Assembly: GCA_017428725.1 (NCBI GenBank)
Contig: JAFRQH010000022.1
Location: 62,001 to 126,000, forward strand
Direction: 5' to 3'
From: Bacteroidales bacterium
GTDB taxonomy: Bacteria; Bacteroidota; Bacteroidia; Bacteroidales; UBA932
Length of the DNA: 64,000 nucleotides
Part shown: positions 43,675 through 53,161 of the stretch, piece by piece
How the letters are laid out: every line of letters begins with the position of its first letter
Numbering within the stretch: position 1 is the stretch's first letter
The notes under the pieces: generated by a model
The model's input: only the letters and a program-made list of their open reading frames with translations
Databases searched by the model: none
What the model was told of the DNA's origin: nothing
Translations under genes and position numbers: made by a program

Positions 43675-46600
43675 ATGTCATTTGCATCCATTATCGGCAA
43701 GATCTTCGGCTCCAAGGCGGACCGCGACTACAAGGCTGTGAAGCCCACGCTCGACAAGATCCTGGCCGTCTATCCCGAGATCGACGCCCTGTCGGACGAT
43801 GCGCTCCGCGAGCGCTCCGCGGCGCTCCGTGCGCACCTGCAGGAAGTCGAAAAACCTTTCGAGGACCGCATCGCCGAGATCAAGCTCGAGCTCGACAAAG
43901 ATATCCCCATCGCAGAAAAAGAGAAGCTCGCCGGCGAGTCCGACAAGCTGGTCAAGGACGAGGACGAGGCCATCGAGAAGGCCCTCGACGGGATCCTCCC
44001 GGAGGCTTTCGCCATCATCAAGTCCACCGCCCGGCGCTTCAAGGAGCACCCGACGATCACCGTCACGGCCACGCAGTTCGACAAGGACCTGGCCGTGAAC
44101 CACGACTTCGTCCACATCGAGGACGACAAGGCCGTCTACCAGAACCATTGGGTGGCCGGCGGCAACGAGATCGTCTGGGACATGGTCCACTACGACGTCC
44201 AGCTGATCGGCGGCATCGCCCTGCACCAGGGCAAGATTGCCGAGATGGCCACGGGCGAGGGCAAGACCCTCGTGGCCACGCTCCCGGTGTTCCTCAACGC
44301 CCTCGCGGGCAAGGGCGTGCACATGGTGACCGTCAACGACTACCTGTCCAAGCGTGACTCCGAGTGGATGGGCCCCCTGTACATGTTCCACGGCCTGTCC
44401 GTGGACTGCATCGACAAGCACCAGCCCAACTCCGACGCCCGCCGCAGGGCCTACGAGTGCGACATCACCTTCGGCACCAACAACGAATTCGGTTTTGACT
44501 ACCTGCGTGACAACATGGCCATCGGCCAGGAGGACCTCGTGCAGCGCAAGCACCACTTCGCCATCGTGGACGAGGTGGACTCCGTGCTCATCGACGATGC
44601 GCGGACCCCGCTCATCATCTCCGGTCCGATCACGCGCAACGAGGCGGACGAAGCCCAGTTCATGGAGTTCCGTCCCTATGTGGAGAAGCTCTACCAGGCC
44701 CAGCGTACGCTGGTCAACCAGGTGCTCAACGAAGCCAAGAAGAAGATCGCCGAGGGCGACGAGGCCGAGGGCGGCAAGCTCCTGCTCCGGGCCCACAAGG
44801 GTCTGCCCAAGTACCAGCCGCTCATCAAGTTCCTCTCCGAACCGGGTATGAAGGTCCTCCTGCAGAAGGCGGAGAACTATTACATGCAGGACAACGAGAA
44901 AGAGATGCCCGTGGTCACGGACCCGCTTTATTTCGTGATCAACGAGCAGCTCCGGTCCGTAGATATGACCGACAAGGGCCACGAAGTGCTGGCCAAGGCC
45001 GTGGGCGAGGACGAGTTCTTCGTCCTGCCGGACGTGGGGTCCCGCATCGCGGAGATCGAGCACACCGATCTCTCGCTGCTGGAGAAGCAGCAGAAGAAGG
45101 ACGAGCTGATGACCGAATTCTCCACCAAGAGCGAGCGCGTCCACACGGTGATCCAGCTCCTGAAGGCCTACACGATGTTCGAGAAGGACGTGGACTACGT
45201 GATCATGGACGGCAAGATCAAGATCGTCGACGAGTCCACGGGCCGTATCATGGAGGGACGCCGCTGGAGCGACGGCCTGCACCAGGCCGTCGAGGCCAAG
45301 GAGAACGTCAAGGTGGAGGGTGCCACGCAGACCTTCGCGACGATCACCCTGCAGAACTACTTCCGTATGTACCACAAGCTCGCCGGTATGACCGGTACGG
45401 CCGAGACCGAGGCGGGCGAGTTCTGGAGCATCTACAAGCTGGACGTGATGGTCATCCCCACCAACCGCCCCGTAATCCGTGACGACCAGAACGACTTGAT
45501 TTACAAGACCAAGAAGGCCAAATACGCCGCGGTCATCGACCGCATCGTGGAGCTGTCCAAGGCCGGCCGCCCGGTGCTCGTCGGTACCACGGACGTGGAG
45601 ACCTCCGAGCTGTTGAGCCGCATGCTCCGGATGCGCGGCATCCGCCACAACGTGCTGAACGCCAAGGAGCACGCCCGTGAGGCGGAGATCGTGGCCCAGG
45701 CGGGCCAGACCTCGGCCGTGACCATCGCCACCAATATGGCGGGCCGTGGTACGGACATCAAGCTCTCCGAAGATGTCAAGAAGGCCGGCGGCCTCGCCAT
45801 CATCGGTACCGAGCGCCACGACTCCCGCCGCGTCGACCGCCAGCTGCGCGGCCGCGCCGGCCGTCAGGGCGACCCGGGTTCCTCCACCTTCTATGTGTCC
45901 CTCGAGGACAAGCTGATGCGCCTGTTCGGCTCCGAGCGCATCGCCGGGATGGTGGACAAGCTTGGCATGGAGGACAACGAGGCCCTCGAGAGCAATATGC
46001 TGTCCAACGCCATCGAGAATGCGCAGAAGAAGGTCGAGGAGAACAACTTCGGCGTCCGCAAGCGCCTGCTCGAATACGACGACGTGATGAACTATCAGCG
46101 TGAGGCCATCTACTCCCGCCGGCGCAACGCCATCAGCGGCGAGAAGGTGGAGATCGACCTCCAGAACATGATGAAGGACACGGCGGCGCTCTTCGTGGAC
46201 CGCAGCAAGGGTCTGGCGTTCGAGGAGTTCGAGGTCTCGCTGATGGCCCAGCTCTCCATCGACTCCGGACTTGATGCCGAGTCCTACGAGAAGGCGAAGC
46301 CCGCCGAGATCGAGGACCGGCTCGTGGAGCATATGCAGGAGGTCTACCGCCGCAGGATGGACACGCTCGTGGAGCGTCTCTATCCGATCATCAAGGACGT
46401 CTACGAGAAGCAGGGAACGATGTACCAGAACATCGCCATCCCCATCTCCGACGGCCGCAAGCAGATGACCATCTCGGTGAACCTCGAGCGCGCCTACAAC
46501 TCCGAGGGCCGCGAGATCGCCAAGACCCTGAGCAAGAACATCATCCTCTACCAGATCGACGAGCACTGGAAGGAGCACCTCCGCGAGATGGACGACCTCA

Positions 46601-46950
46601 AGCAGAGCGTCCAGAACGCCACATACGAGCAGAAGGACCCGGTGGTGGTCTACAAGCTGGAGAGCTACAACCTCTTCGCCGAGATGCTGGAGACCCTCAA
46701 CAAGGACGTCCTGTCCTTCCTCTTCAAGGCCTTCGTGCCGCTGCAGGACCGCCCGCAGCAGCCCCAGCGCGCCGTCCGTCCCAAGACCGACATGAGCCGC
46801 TACCAGGCCCGCCACAGCGACCTCACGACCAACGGCGAGCAGAAGACCAACGCCCCCGTCAAGGTGGACAAGCAGGTGGGCCGCAACGATCCCTGCCCGT
46901 GCGGCAGCGGCAAGAAGTACAAACAGTGCCACGGCCGCGGCCTGGTGTAA
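43675..46950 (+). CDS. secA: preprotein translocase ATPase SecA
   Basis: A 1091-residue motor of the Sec export pathway, in the long Bacteroidota form. Walker A is MATGEGKTLVATLP, Walker B region VDEVDSVLIDDARTPL, and the helicase-like motif IATNMAGRGTDIKL is present. The C-terminus holds the zinc SEC-C motif NDPCPCGSGKKYKQCHG. Insertions relative to E. coli SecA occur around residues 60-110 and 350-430. ATG 43675 is chosen over an in-frame upstream ATG at 43615, which sits right at the promoter. The bactofilin start is 12 bases past the stop. Confidence 0.97.
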   Translation: MSFASIIGKIFGSKADRDYKAVKPTLDKILAVYPEIDALSDDALRERSAALRAHLQEVEKPFEDRIAEIKLELDKDIPIAEKEKLAGESDKLVKDEDEAIEKALDGILPEAFAIIKSTARRFKEHPTITVTATQFDKDLAVNHDFVHIEDDKAVYQNHWVAGGNEIVWDMVHYDVQLIGGIALHQGKIAEMATGEGKTLVATLPVFLNALAGKGVHMVTVNDYLSKRDSEWMGPLYMFHGLSVDCIDKHQPNSDARRRAYECDITFGTNNEFGFDYLRDNMAIGQEDLVQRKHHFAIVDEVDSVLIDDARTPLIISGPITRNEADEAQFMEFRPYVEKLYQAQRTLVNQVLNEAKKKIAEGDEAEGGKLLLRAHKGLPKYQPLIKFLSEPGMKVLLQKAENYYMQDNEKEMPVVTDPLYFVINEQLRSVDMTDKGHEVLAKAVGEDEFFVLPDVGSRIAEIEHTDLSLLEKQQKKDELMTEFSTKSERVHTVIQLLKAYTMFEKDVDYVIMDGKIKIVDESTGRIMEGRRWSDGLHQAVEAKENVKVEGATQTFATITLQNYFRMYHKLAGMTGTAETEAGEFWSIYKLDVMVIPTNRPVIRDDQNDLIYKTKKAKYAAVIDRIVELSKAGRPVLVGTTDVETSELLSRMLRMRGIRHNVLNAKEHAREAEIVAQAGQTSAVTIATNMAGRGTDIKLSEDVKKAGGLAIIGTERHDSRRVDRQLRGRAGRQGDPGSSTFYVSLEDKLMRLFGSERIAGMVDKLGMEDNEALESNMLSNAIENAQKKVEENNFGVRKRLLEYDDVMNYQREAIYSRRRNAISGEKVEIDLQNMMKDTAALFVDRSKGLAFEEFEVSLMAQLSIDSGLDAESYEKAKPAEIEDRLVEHMQEVYRRRMDTLVERLYPIIKDVYEKQGTMYQNIAIPISDGRKQMTISVNLERAYNSEGREIAKTLSKNIILYQIDEHWKEHLREMDDLKQSVQNATYEQKDPVVVYKLESYNLFAEMLETLNKDVLSFLFKAFVPLQDRPQQPQRAVRPKTDMSRYQARHSDLTTNGEQKTNAPVKVDKQVGRNDPCPCGSGKKYKQCHGRGLV

Positions 46951-46962
46951 ATCTTGCAGCGT

Positions 46963-47388
46963 ATGGGTATCGGCAACAGTATCAGCCTGAACAAGAATCC
47001 GAAGACGATGGAACAGAATGTCAACGATGTCAGCCGGATCTCCCAGGGTGCATCCATCCGGGGGACGCTCACCTCAGCCACCGACATCCGCGTGGACGGG
47101 CAGGTGGCCGGCACGCTCCTGTCCGAAGGCAAGGTGGTGACCGGCGAGTCCGCCCTGCTCTCCGGCAAACTGATCTGCGTGAACGCGGATTTCCGCGGCC
47201 GGATGGAGGGGGACATCTATGTCAAGGAACTCCTCTCGCTCAAGAGCCCGGCCGAAGTGACCGGCAACATCTATGTCAGCAAGATCCAGGTCGAACTGGG
47301 CGTCCGCATCAACGGCGCCATCAAGATGATTTCCGAAGAGGAATTCGACCGGCTGGCCGGTGTCGTTGCGCAGGAAGAGGAAGCCTAA
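46963..47388 (+). CDS. bactofilin (polymer-forming cytoskeletal protein)
   Basis: A 141-residue bactofilin-domain protein that polymerises into cytoplasmic filaments at the membrane. The beta-helical core runs from about residue 28 to 120 (ISQGASIRGTLTSATDIRVDGQVAGTL; SALLSGKLICVNADFRGRMEGDIYVKELL; AEVTGNIYVSKIQVELGVRINGAIKM would be one strand region). Short N- and C-terminal tails match the family. Start ATG 46963 follows secA closely, so cotranscription is likely. Ends by overlapping 4 bases with the convergent yicC. Confidence 0.88.
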   Translation: MGIGNSISLNKNPKTMEQNVNDVSRISQGASIRGTLTSATDIRVDGQVAGTLLSEGKVVTGESALLSGKLICVNADFRGRMEGDIYVKELLSLKSPAEVTGNIYVSKIQVELGVRINGAIKMISEEEFDRLAGVVAQEEEA

Positions 47389-48260
47389 AGGATATTCATC
47401 GACTGTTCGCGGATCTTCTCGAGCTCGTCCTTCATCCGGACGACGAGCTTCTGGATTTCCGCGTGGTTGGCTTTCGACCCGGTGGTGTTGATCTCGCGCC
47501 CCATCTCCTGGATGATGAAGCCCAGTTTCTTGCCGGGATACGGCTCACCGTCGATCGTGTCCAGGAAATACCGGCAGTGCTGGCGCAGGCGGACCTTCTC
47601 CTCATTGATGTCGAGTTTCTCCAGGTAGAAGATCATCTCCTGCTCGAAACGCTCCTTGTCCAACTTGACCTGCAGGTCCTCCGCGGCCTTGCGGATGCGC
47701 TCGCGCACGCCGTCCAGACGCTCGGACTCGTAGGACTCGACCTGGTCGTAGAGCGCAAGGATGCCCGCCACGCGCGCGGTGACGTCGGCGTAGAGCGCGG
47801 CGCCTTCGCGGCTGCGGAAGGCGTCCAGCGCGTCCAGCGCCGCATCCAGCGCCGTCTGTACGGACGGCCACTCCTCCTCCGGGATGACCTCCTGCTTGCC
47901 GCCCTCGAAGATGTCCGGGAAGCGCAGGATGGCTTCCAGATACTCCTCCTTGGGCATCGCGATGCCGACCTTGCAGCCGATGGCGTGGACCTGGCGGAAG
48001 TAGTTCTCCACCAGCGCCGCGTCGATCTGGCGCGCTGCGGCGCCGGCCTTGGGTTCGAAGGTCAGCAGGACATCCACGGTGCCGCGCTGGAGGCGCTCCG
48101 TGAGGGTCTTGCGCACCTCCAACTCCCTGTCCTTGGGCAGGAGGGAGGACTTGATGCTGATGTCGCAGTTCTTCCCGTTGAGGGTGCGGATTTCGAGGGT
48201 CAGGCGGCCCGTGGAGAGTTCGGCAACGCCCTTGCCGTAGCCGGTCATGGATTTAATCAT
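47385..48260 (-). CDS. yicC: YicC-family endoribonuclease
   Basis: A 291-residue YicC/YloC protein; members have been characterised as RNases. The N-terminus MIKSMTGYGKG and the C-terminal QEMGREINTTGSKA and HAEIQKLVVRMKDELEKIREQ are family hallmarks. A central coiled-coil-like helix region spans about residues 145-215. Divergent from glnS. Confidence 0.92.
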   Translation of the reverse strand: MIKSMTGYGKGVAELSTGRLTLEIRTLNGKNCDISIKSSLLPKDRELEVRKTLTERLQRGTVDVLLTFEPKAGAAARQIDAALVENYFRQVHAIGCKVGIAMPKEEYLEAILRFPDIFEGGKQEVIPEEEWPSVQTALDAALDALDAFRSREGAALYADVTARVAGILALYDQVESYESERLDGVRERIRKAAEDLQVKLDKERFEQEMIFYLEKLDINEEKVRLRQHCRYFLDTIDGEPYPGKKLGFIIQEMGREINTTGSKANHAEIQKLVVRMKDELEKIREQSMNIL

Positions 48261-48282
48261 CGCTGGAAGCTGTTTGGGTTCG

Positions 48283-48310
48283 CAAATTTACGAAGAAATC
48301 CTTAACTTTG
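48283..48310. promoter_or_regulatory. back-to-back -7 boxes for yicC and glnS
   Basis: CAAATTTA (48283-48290; minus TAAATTTG, yicC) and TAACTTTG (48303-48310; plus, glnS) are 12 bases apart. Confidence 0.65.
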
Positions 48311-48336
48311 CACGATTAAGAGAACGCACACTTATT

Positions 48337-49992
48337 ATGGAAGAGAACGAGAAGAGACTCAATTTCCTGGAGGAAATCATCGAAGACGATCTCAGGACCG
48401 GCAAGGTCCCGTCCATCCTCACCCGCTTCCCGCCGGAGCCCAACGGCTACCTGCACCTGGGACACGCCAAGTCCCTGTGCATCAACTTCGGGCTCGCGAT
48501 GAAGTACGGTGGCAAGACCAACCTCCGCTACGACGACACCAACCCCGTCAAGGAAGATGTCGAGTACGTGGACTCCATCAAGGAGGACATCAAGTGGCTG
48601 GGTTTCCAGTGGGAGAAAGAGTGCTACGCCTCCGACTATTTCGACCAGCTCTACGAGTGGGCAGAGGACCTGATCAAGCGGGGCCTCGCCTACGTGGACG
48701 ACCAGACCCAGGAGGAGATTTCCCGGGGCCGCGGCACCGTGGACAAGCCGGGCACGCCCAGCCCGTACCGCGACCGCACGCCCGAAGAGAACCTCCGTCT
48801 CTTCCGCGAGATGCGCGACGGCAAGTATGCCGACGGCGAGAAGGTACTGCGCGCCAAGATCGACATGGCGCATCCCAACATGCTGATGCGCGACCCGCTG
48901 CTGTATCGCATCAAGCACGCCTCGCACCACCGCACCGGTGACAAGTGGTGCATCTACCCGATGTATGACTTCACCCACGGGCAGAGCGATTCCATCGAGC
49001 ACATCACGCACTCCATCTGCACGCTCGAGTTCGACGTGCACCGTCCGCTCTACGACTGGTTCATCGAGACGCTCGGGATCTACCCTTCCCACCAATACGA
49101 ATTCGCCCGTCTGAACCTCACCTATACGCTGATGAGCAAGCGCAAGCTCCTGGAGCTCGTCCAGAAGGGCCTGGTGGCCGGCTGGGACGACCCGCGGATG
49201 CCCACGCTGTGCGGCGTGCGCCGCCGCGGCTACACGGCCGAGGCGCTCAAGATGTTCTGCGACAAGATCGGCGTGAGCAAGCGCGACCAGCTGATGGACA
49301 TCCAGCTGCTGGAGTGGTGCGTGCGCCAGGACCTCAACGCCCGGGCCAACCGCTATATGGTGGTCCAGGACCCCGTCAAGGTCACGCTCCAGGGCTGGCC
49401 GGAGGGCCAGGTGGAGTGGTTCGACTGTCCGCTGAACCCGGCCGAGCCCGAGGGTGCCACCCGCAAGGTCCCCTTCACGGGCGAGCTGTGGATCGAGCGC
49501 GCCGACTTCATGGAGGACGCCCCCAAGAAGTTCTTCCGCCTCAAACCCGGCGGCGAGGTGCGCCTCAAGTACACCTACATCATCAAGTGCGAGCAGGTCG
49601 TCAAGGATGCCGACGGCCGGATCACGGAGCTGGTCTGCAGCTACGACCCGACCACCAAGCCGGGCGGCGGCGAGTGGCGCTCCGTCAAGGGCACGATCCA
49701 TTGGGTGTCGTGCGCACACGCCCGGCAGATCGAGCTGCGCAACTACGACCGTCTCTTCACCCTGGCCGACATGAGCCAGGTCCCGGAAGATAGGGACTAC
49801 AAGGATTTCCTGAATCCGGAGTCACTCACGCCCGGATGCGGTCTCGCCGAGCCCGCCCTGCTGGACGACGCCTCCGGCATCGCCGTGCAGTTCGAGCGTA
49901 CAGGCTATTACGTCAAGGATCCGGATTCCACGCCGGAGAAGCCCGTCTTCAACAAGACCGTGTCCCTGAAAGATTCGTATAAGCCGGAATAG
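48337..49992 (+). CDS. glnS: glutamine-tRNA ligase
   Basis: A 551-residue class I synthetase, length normal for GlnRS. HIGH motif PPEPNGYLHLGHAKS, KMSKS-equivalent TLMSKRKLLELV, and the GlnRS-specific anticodon-binding beta barrels in the C-terminal 200 residues (ELWIERADFMEDAPKKFFRL). Start ATG 48337 sits 26 bases after the promoter box. Presence of GlnRS implies direct charging of tRNA-Gln. Confidence 0.96.
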   Translation: MEENEKRLNFLEEIIEDDLRTGKVPSILTRFPPEPNGYLHLGHAKSLCINFGLAMKYGGKTNLRYDDTNPVKEDVEYVDSIKEDIKWLGFQWEKECYASDYFDQLYEWAEDLIKRGLAYVDDQTQEEISRGRGTVDKPGTPSPYRDRTPEENLRLFREMRDGKYADGEKVLRAKIDMAHPNMLMRDPLLYRIKHASHHRTGDKWCIYPMYDFTHGQSDSIEHITHSICTLEFDVHRPLYDWFIETLGIYPSHQYEFARLNLTYTLMSKRKLLELVQKGLVAGWDDPRMPTLCGVRRRGYTAEALKMFCDKIGVSKRDQLMDIQLLEWCVRQDLNARANRYMVVQDPVKVTLQGWPEGQVEWFDCPLNPAEPEGATRKVPFTGELWIERADFMEDAPKKFFRLKPGGEVRLKYTYIIKCEQVVKDADGRITELVCSYDPTTKPGGGEWRSVKGTIHWVSCAHARQIELRNYDRLFTLADMSQVPEDRDYKDFLNPESLTPGCGLAEPALLDDASGIAVQFERTGYYVKDPDSTPEKPVFNKTVSLKDSYKPE

Positions 49993-50046
49993 GCGACGTT
50001 TTCGCAATTTGTAACAGGTTGACAACCAGCCTTTTCCGAAAACGGA

Positions 50047-51873
50047 CTATTCTGAAAGTTCCAGCCAGCGCTCCTCGCGCTGGCTGATTTGTTCCATCAG
50101 CGCCTGGATGCGCGCGGAGGCCGCCTGAAGTTCGGTGTAGGGGAGCGTGCCGCTGCTCATCCGCGCTTCGAGCTCCGCCTTTTCAGCCTCCAGGCGCGGA
50201 AGCTCCACCTCGATCGCCTCCAACTCCCGCTGCTCCTTCCAAGTACGCTTACGCGACTTGGTTCTGTCTGCGGCCTCAAGCCCCTTTCCGACATTGCTGC
50301 CGCAAAGTCCCGGGGCCGGCCGGTCCGCTGATGCGGACTTCGCTGCACTCAAACTGCCACGAGGCGACGAGGGCCCGCCGTGCGTGGTCTTTTCGAGATC
50401 CCGGACATAGGCCCGGTATTCGCTGAACTTGCCGACGAAGTCCTTGACGCGGCCCTCGCCGGTGAAGACCAGCAGGTGGTCCGTCACGCGGTCGAGGAAG
50501 TGCCGGTCGTGGCTGACGATCAGCAGGCTGCCCTGGAACTCCGTCAGGTATTCCTCCAGGATGTTGAGCGTGACGATGTCCAGGTCGTTGGTAGGCTCGT
50601 CGAGGATGAGCAGGTTGGGCTCCTGCATCAGGATGGTGAGCAGGTAGAGGCGGCGCTTCTCGCCGCCGGAGAGGCGTTCCACGCGCGTGGAGAGCATATC
50701 GTGCGGGAAGAGGAAATGCCCGAGCAGCCGGGTGTCGGGAACGATGTCGAGCACGGTGTCGCCCGGGCGGAAATCCATCCCCTGCTGGCGGTAATAGCCG
50801 ATCCGGAGGGTTTCTCCGCGGTCGATAAGCCCGCTGTCGGGCGTGATGGCGCCCGTCAGCAGGTCCAGGAAGGTGCTCTTGCCCACGCCGTTCCGCCCCA
50901 CGATGCCGATCCGGTCGCGGCGCTGGAAATTGTAGGTGAAATCCCGGAGCATCGGGATGCCCTCCCAGTCATAGCAGACGTCCCGGCAGTTGATGATCTT
51001 GCCGCCCAGGCGCGCGGCGCCGCCCACGCCCTCCAGCGAGACCTGCTGCGTCCGGTAGACCTGCGCCGCGCGGTCGGAGAGCTCGTGGAAGGCGTCGATC
51101 CGGTACTTGGCCTTGCCGCTGCGGGCACAGGGCGTGGCGTGGATCCACTCCAGCTCGCGCCGCAGCAGGTTGCGCACCTTGTCCGTCTCGGCGTTGTAGT
51201 TGGCGATGCGCTCCGCGCGCTTCTCCAGGTAGTTCTGGTAGTCGCCCTTGTAGATATAGACGGCGCCGTGGTCCAGTTCCATCACCGTGTTGCACACGCG
51301 GTCGAGGAAATAGCGGTCGTGCGTGACCATCAGCAGGGTGCAGCGGCTGCGCTTCAAGTAGCCTTCCAGGAACTCGATGGCTTCGATGTCGAGGTGGTTG
51401 GTAGGCTCGTCCAGGATCAGGAAATCCGCCTGCAGGGCGAGCAGCTCGCTGAGCGCCACACGCTTGACTTCGCCTCCGGACAGGGAGGACATCGGCTTGG
51501 AGGGGTCCGGCAAACGGAAGGAGGTGAGCAGTTCGCGCAGGCGCTGGCGGTAGTCGCGCCGCTCCTCCTCGTGGAAGCCGGAAGTCATCGGGGCGCTGTG
51601 GCGCAGGACCTGCTCCTCGATGGTGAGCGCCGGGTCCCAGTCGTATTCCTGCTCCAGGAAGGCGATGCGGATGTCCCGCAGGAACAGGATGCGCCCCCCG
51701 GAGTCGGAACTGTCCTCGCCGGCGAGGATGCGCAGCAGCGAGGTCTTGCCCGTCCCGTTGGGGGCGATCAGGGCGATCTTGTCGCCTTCGTTGATGTTGA
51801 ATCCGATGTGCTCGAAGAGCACCTTGGGTCCGTAGGACTTGGAGATGTTCTCGATCTGGAGATAGCTGGGCAT
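50047..51873 (-). CDS. ABC-F family ATPase (Uup-like)
   Basis: A 608-residue twin-ATPase without membrane helices; ABC-F proteins act on ribosomes. Walker A 1 IAPNGTGKTSLL and 2 VGRNGVGKSTFL, signatures LSGGEVKRV and LSGGEKRRLYL, and Walker B LILDEPTNHLD and LILDEPTNDLD. The C-terminal part is a coiled-coil-like tail (WKEQRELEAIEVELPRLEAEKAELEARM). Between ATPase 2 and that tail is an unusual Gly/Ser/Ala/Pro-rich linker encoded by GC-rich inverted repeats. Convergent with glnS. Confidence 0.9.
   Translation of the reverse strand: MPSYLQIENISKSYGPKVLFEHIGFNINEGDKIALIAPNGTGKTSLLRILAGEDSSDSGGRILFLRDIRIAFLEQEYDWDPALTIEEQVLRHSAPMTSGFHEEERRDYRQRLRELLTSFRLPDPSKPMSSLSGGEVKRVALSELLALQADFLILDEPTNHLDIEAIEFLEGYLKRSRCTLLMVTHDRYFLDRVCNTVMELDHGAVYIYKGDYQNYLEKRAERIANYNAETDKVRNLLRRELEWIHATPCARSGKAKYRIDAFHELSDRAAQVYRTQQVSLEGVGGAARLGGKIINCRDVCYDWEGIPMLRDFTYNFQRRDRIGIVGRNGVGKSTFLDLLTGAITPDSGLIDRGETLRIGYYRQQGMDFRPGDTVLDIVPDTRLLGHFLFPHDMLSTRVERLSGGEKRRLYLLTILMQEPNLLILDEPTNDLDIVTLNILEEYLTEFQGSLLIVSHDRHFLDRVTDHLLVFTGEGRVKDFVGKFSEYRAYVRDLEKTTHGGPSSPRGSLSAAKSASADRPAPGLCGSNVGKGLEAADRTKSRKRTWKEQRELEAIEVELPRLEAEKAELEARMSSGTLPYTELQAASARIQALMEQISQREERWLELSE
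50301..50350. repeat. GC-rich inverted-repeat block inside the ABC-F linker
   Basis: GTCCGC/GCGGAC with loop TGAT (50324-50339), flanked by GCAAAGTCC and GGACTTCGC (8 of 9 complementary), and GGCCGGCC. Encodes the atypical linker residues, including a Cys. Possibly a second family of palindromic insertion, but only one copy is seen. Confidence 0.35.
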
Positions 51874-51880
51874 AAGCGGC

Positions 51881-53083
51881 TTACATCAGGCCGAGCACCT
51901 TGGAGCGCGACAGCAGACAGTCGCCCACGGACGCGGCCCTGCGGCCCAGCTGGGAGAGCACGATGGTGGTGTCCTGCGACACGCGGGAGAGACTGAGGCG
52001 GTTGACCGCCGTCTTGATGGGGAGCAGCAGGTAGTCCTTGCCGACGATGAGCCGGCCGCCGATCACCACGAGACCCGGGTTGAAGACGTTGAGCACGCCG
52101 GAGATGCCGCGGCCGAGCGTGTCGCCGATCTTGCCGATGGCGTCGATGGCGAGCACGTCGCCCTCCTCCACGGCCTTCAGCACCTCGTCCAGCTCCACGT
52201 CGCCCTTCCGGTTGTACGTGGCGCTCATCGAGGAGGCCTGGCCTTTCTTGAGCTTCTCGACGATCATCCGGTGCAGGGCGGATCCGGACGCACCCGTCTC
52301 CAGGCAGCCCACCTTGCCGCAGCGGCAGATGATGTCGTTGTTGAGCACCGGGAAGTGGCCCAGCTCGCCCGAGTAGCCGGATTTGCCGTAGTAGAGCCGC
52401 CCGTCCATGATGATGCCCATCCCGAGGCCCCAGCTGACGTTGATGAAGATCATGTTGGGGTCGGCCTTGGGCCCGAGGCTCATGTATTCGCCGTAGGCCA
52501 TGGCGCGCGAGTCGTTCTCGATGCTGACCGGGACGTTGAATTCCTTCTGGAAAATGCTCTTGAGCGGGAGGTCGTCGCTGACGAAGTAGGTGAGGCTGTA
52601 GCCCTTCTCGGGGTTGACGCGCCCCGACAGGCTCACCCCCACGCCCAGGACCTTGATCCAGGGGATGCCGCTGCGGATGACCTGGTCCATCACCATCCGG
52701 CACATCGTGCGGAAGGAGTGCTCGTTGGCCTCCAGCACGAACTCGATGTCCTGTATGTAGGTGATGACCTCCCCCTTGAAATTGCTGATCGCAATGTGGA
52801 AATGGTGCCGGGCCACGTCCACGCCCACGAAATACCCGGCGTCGGGATTGAGCCCGTACACGCTCGGGCGCCGGCCCCCGGAGGTCCCGACCTTGCCTTC
52901 GTCCTTGAGGAAGTTCTCGTCGATGAGTTCACTGATGAACTTGGTGATCGTGGGTACGCTGATTCCCAACGCACGACTGAAGTCGGCGATGCTGTAATTG
53001 TTGTGGACGATGCACAGGCGCAGGATTTCCCGCTTGACCGTGGCATTCTTGCCGGAAGTGTCGTTGAGGAACGTAGGGGGCAT
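51881..53083 (-). CDS. ROK-family transcriptional regulator (NagC/Mlc/XylR-like)
   Basis: A 400-residue protein with an N-terminal winged helix (NYSIADFSRALGISVPTITKFI) and a C-terminal ROK sugar-kinase-like domain (YFVGVDVARHHFHIAI; VGVSLSGRVNPEKGY; SWGLGMGIIMDG; GELGHFPV). The zinc motif CRCGKVGCLE is present. Ligand is probably a sugar or sugar phosphate, not identifiable from sequence. ATG 53083 is chosen; an upstream in-frame ATG at 53119 would lie within the promoter palindrome. Transcribed divergently from the sensor-trkH genes. Confidence 0.9.
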   Translation of the reverse strand: MPPTFLNDTSGKNATVKREILRLCIVHNNYSIADFSRALGISVPTITKFISELIDENFLKDEGKVGTSGGRRPSVYGLNPDAGYFVGVDVARHHFHIAISNFKGEVITYIQDIEFVLEANEHSFRTMCRMVMDQVIRSGIPWIKVLGVGVSLSGRVNPEKGYSLTYFVSDDLPLKSIFQKEFNVPVSIENDSRAMAYGEYMSLGPKADPNMIFINVSWGLGMGIIMDGRLYYGKSGYSGELGHFPVLNNDIICRCGKVGCLETGASGSALHRMIVEKLKKGQASSMSATYNRKGDVELDEVLKAVEEGDVLAIDAIGKIGDTLGRGISGVLNVFNPGLVVIGGRLIVGKDYLLLPIKTAVNRLSLSRVSQDTTIVLSQLGRRAASVGDCLLSRSKVLGLM

Positions 53084-53106
53084 AATTGGTTCTCGTGAGG
53101 GTGATG

Positions 53107-53135
53107 CAAAAATATACAAAAAAATTGTATATTTG
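53107..53135. promoter_or_regulatory. divergent -7 boxes overlapped by a perfect palindrome (candidate ROK operator)
   Basis: CAAAAATA (53107-53114, minus, ROK gene) and TATATTTG (53128-53135, plus, sensor gene) are 13 bases apart. AAATATACAA (53110-53119) and TTGTATATTT (53125-53134) form a perfect 10-bp inverted repeat with spacer AAAAA that covers parts of both boxes. Position suggests regulation of both directions. Confidence 0.6.
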
Positions 53136-53161
53136 TCATTATTCTTGAAGAAATTTTAAAA

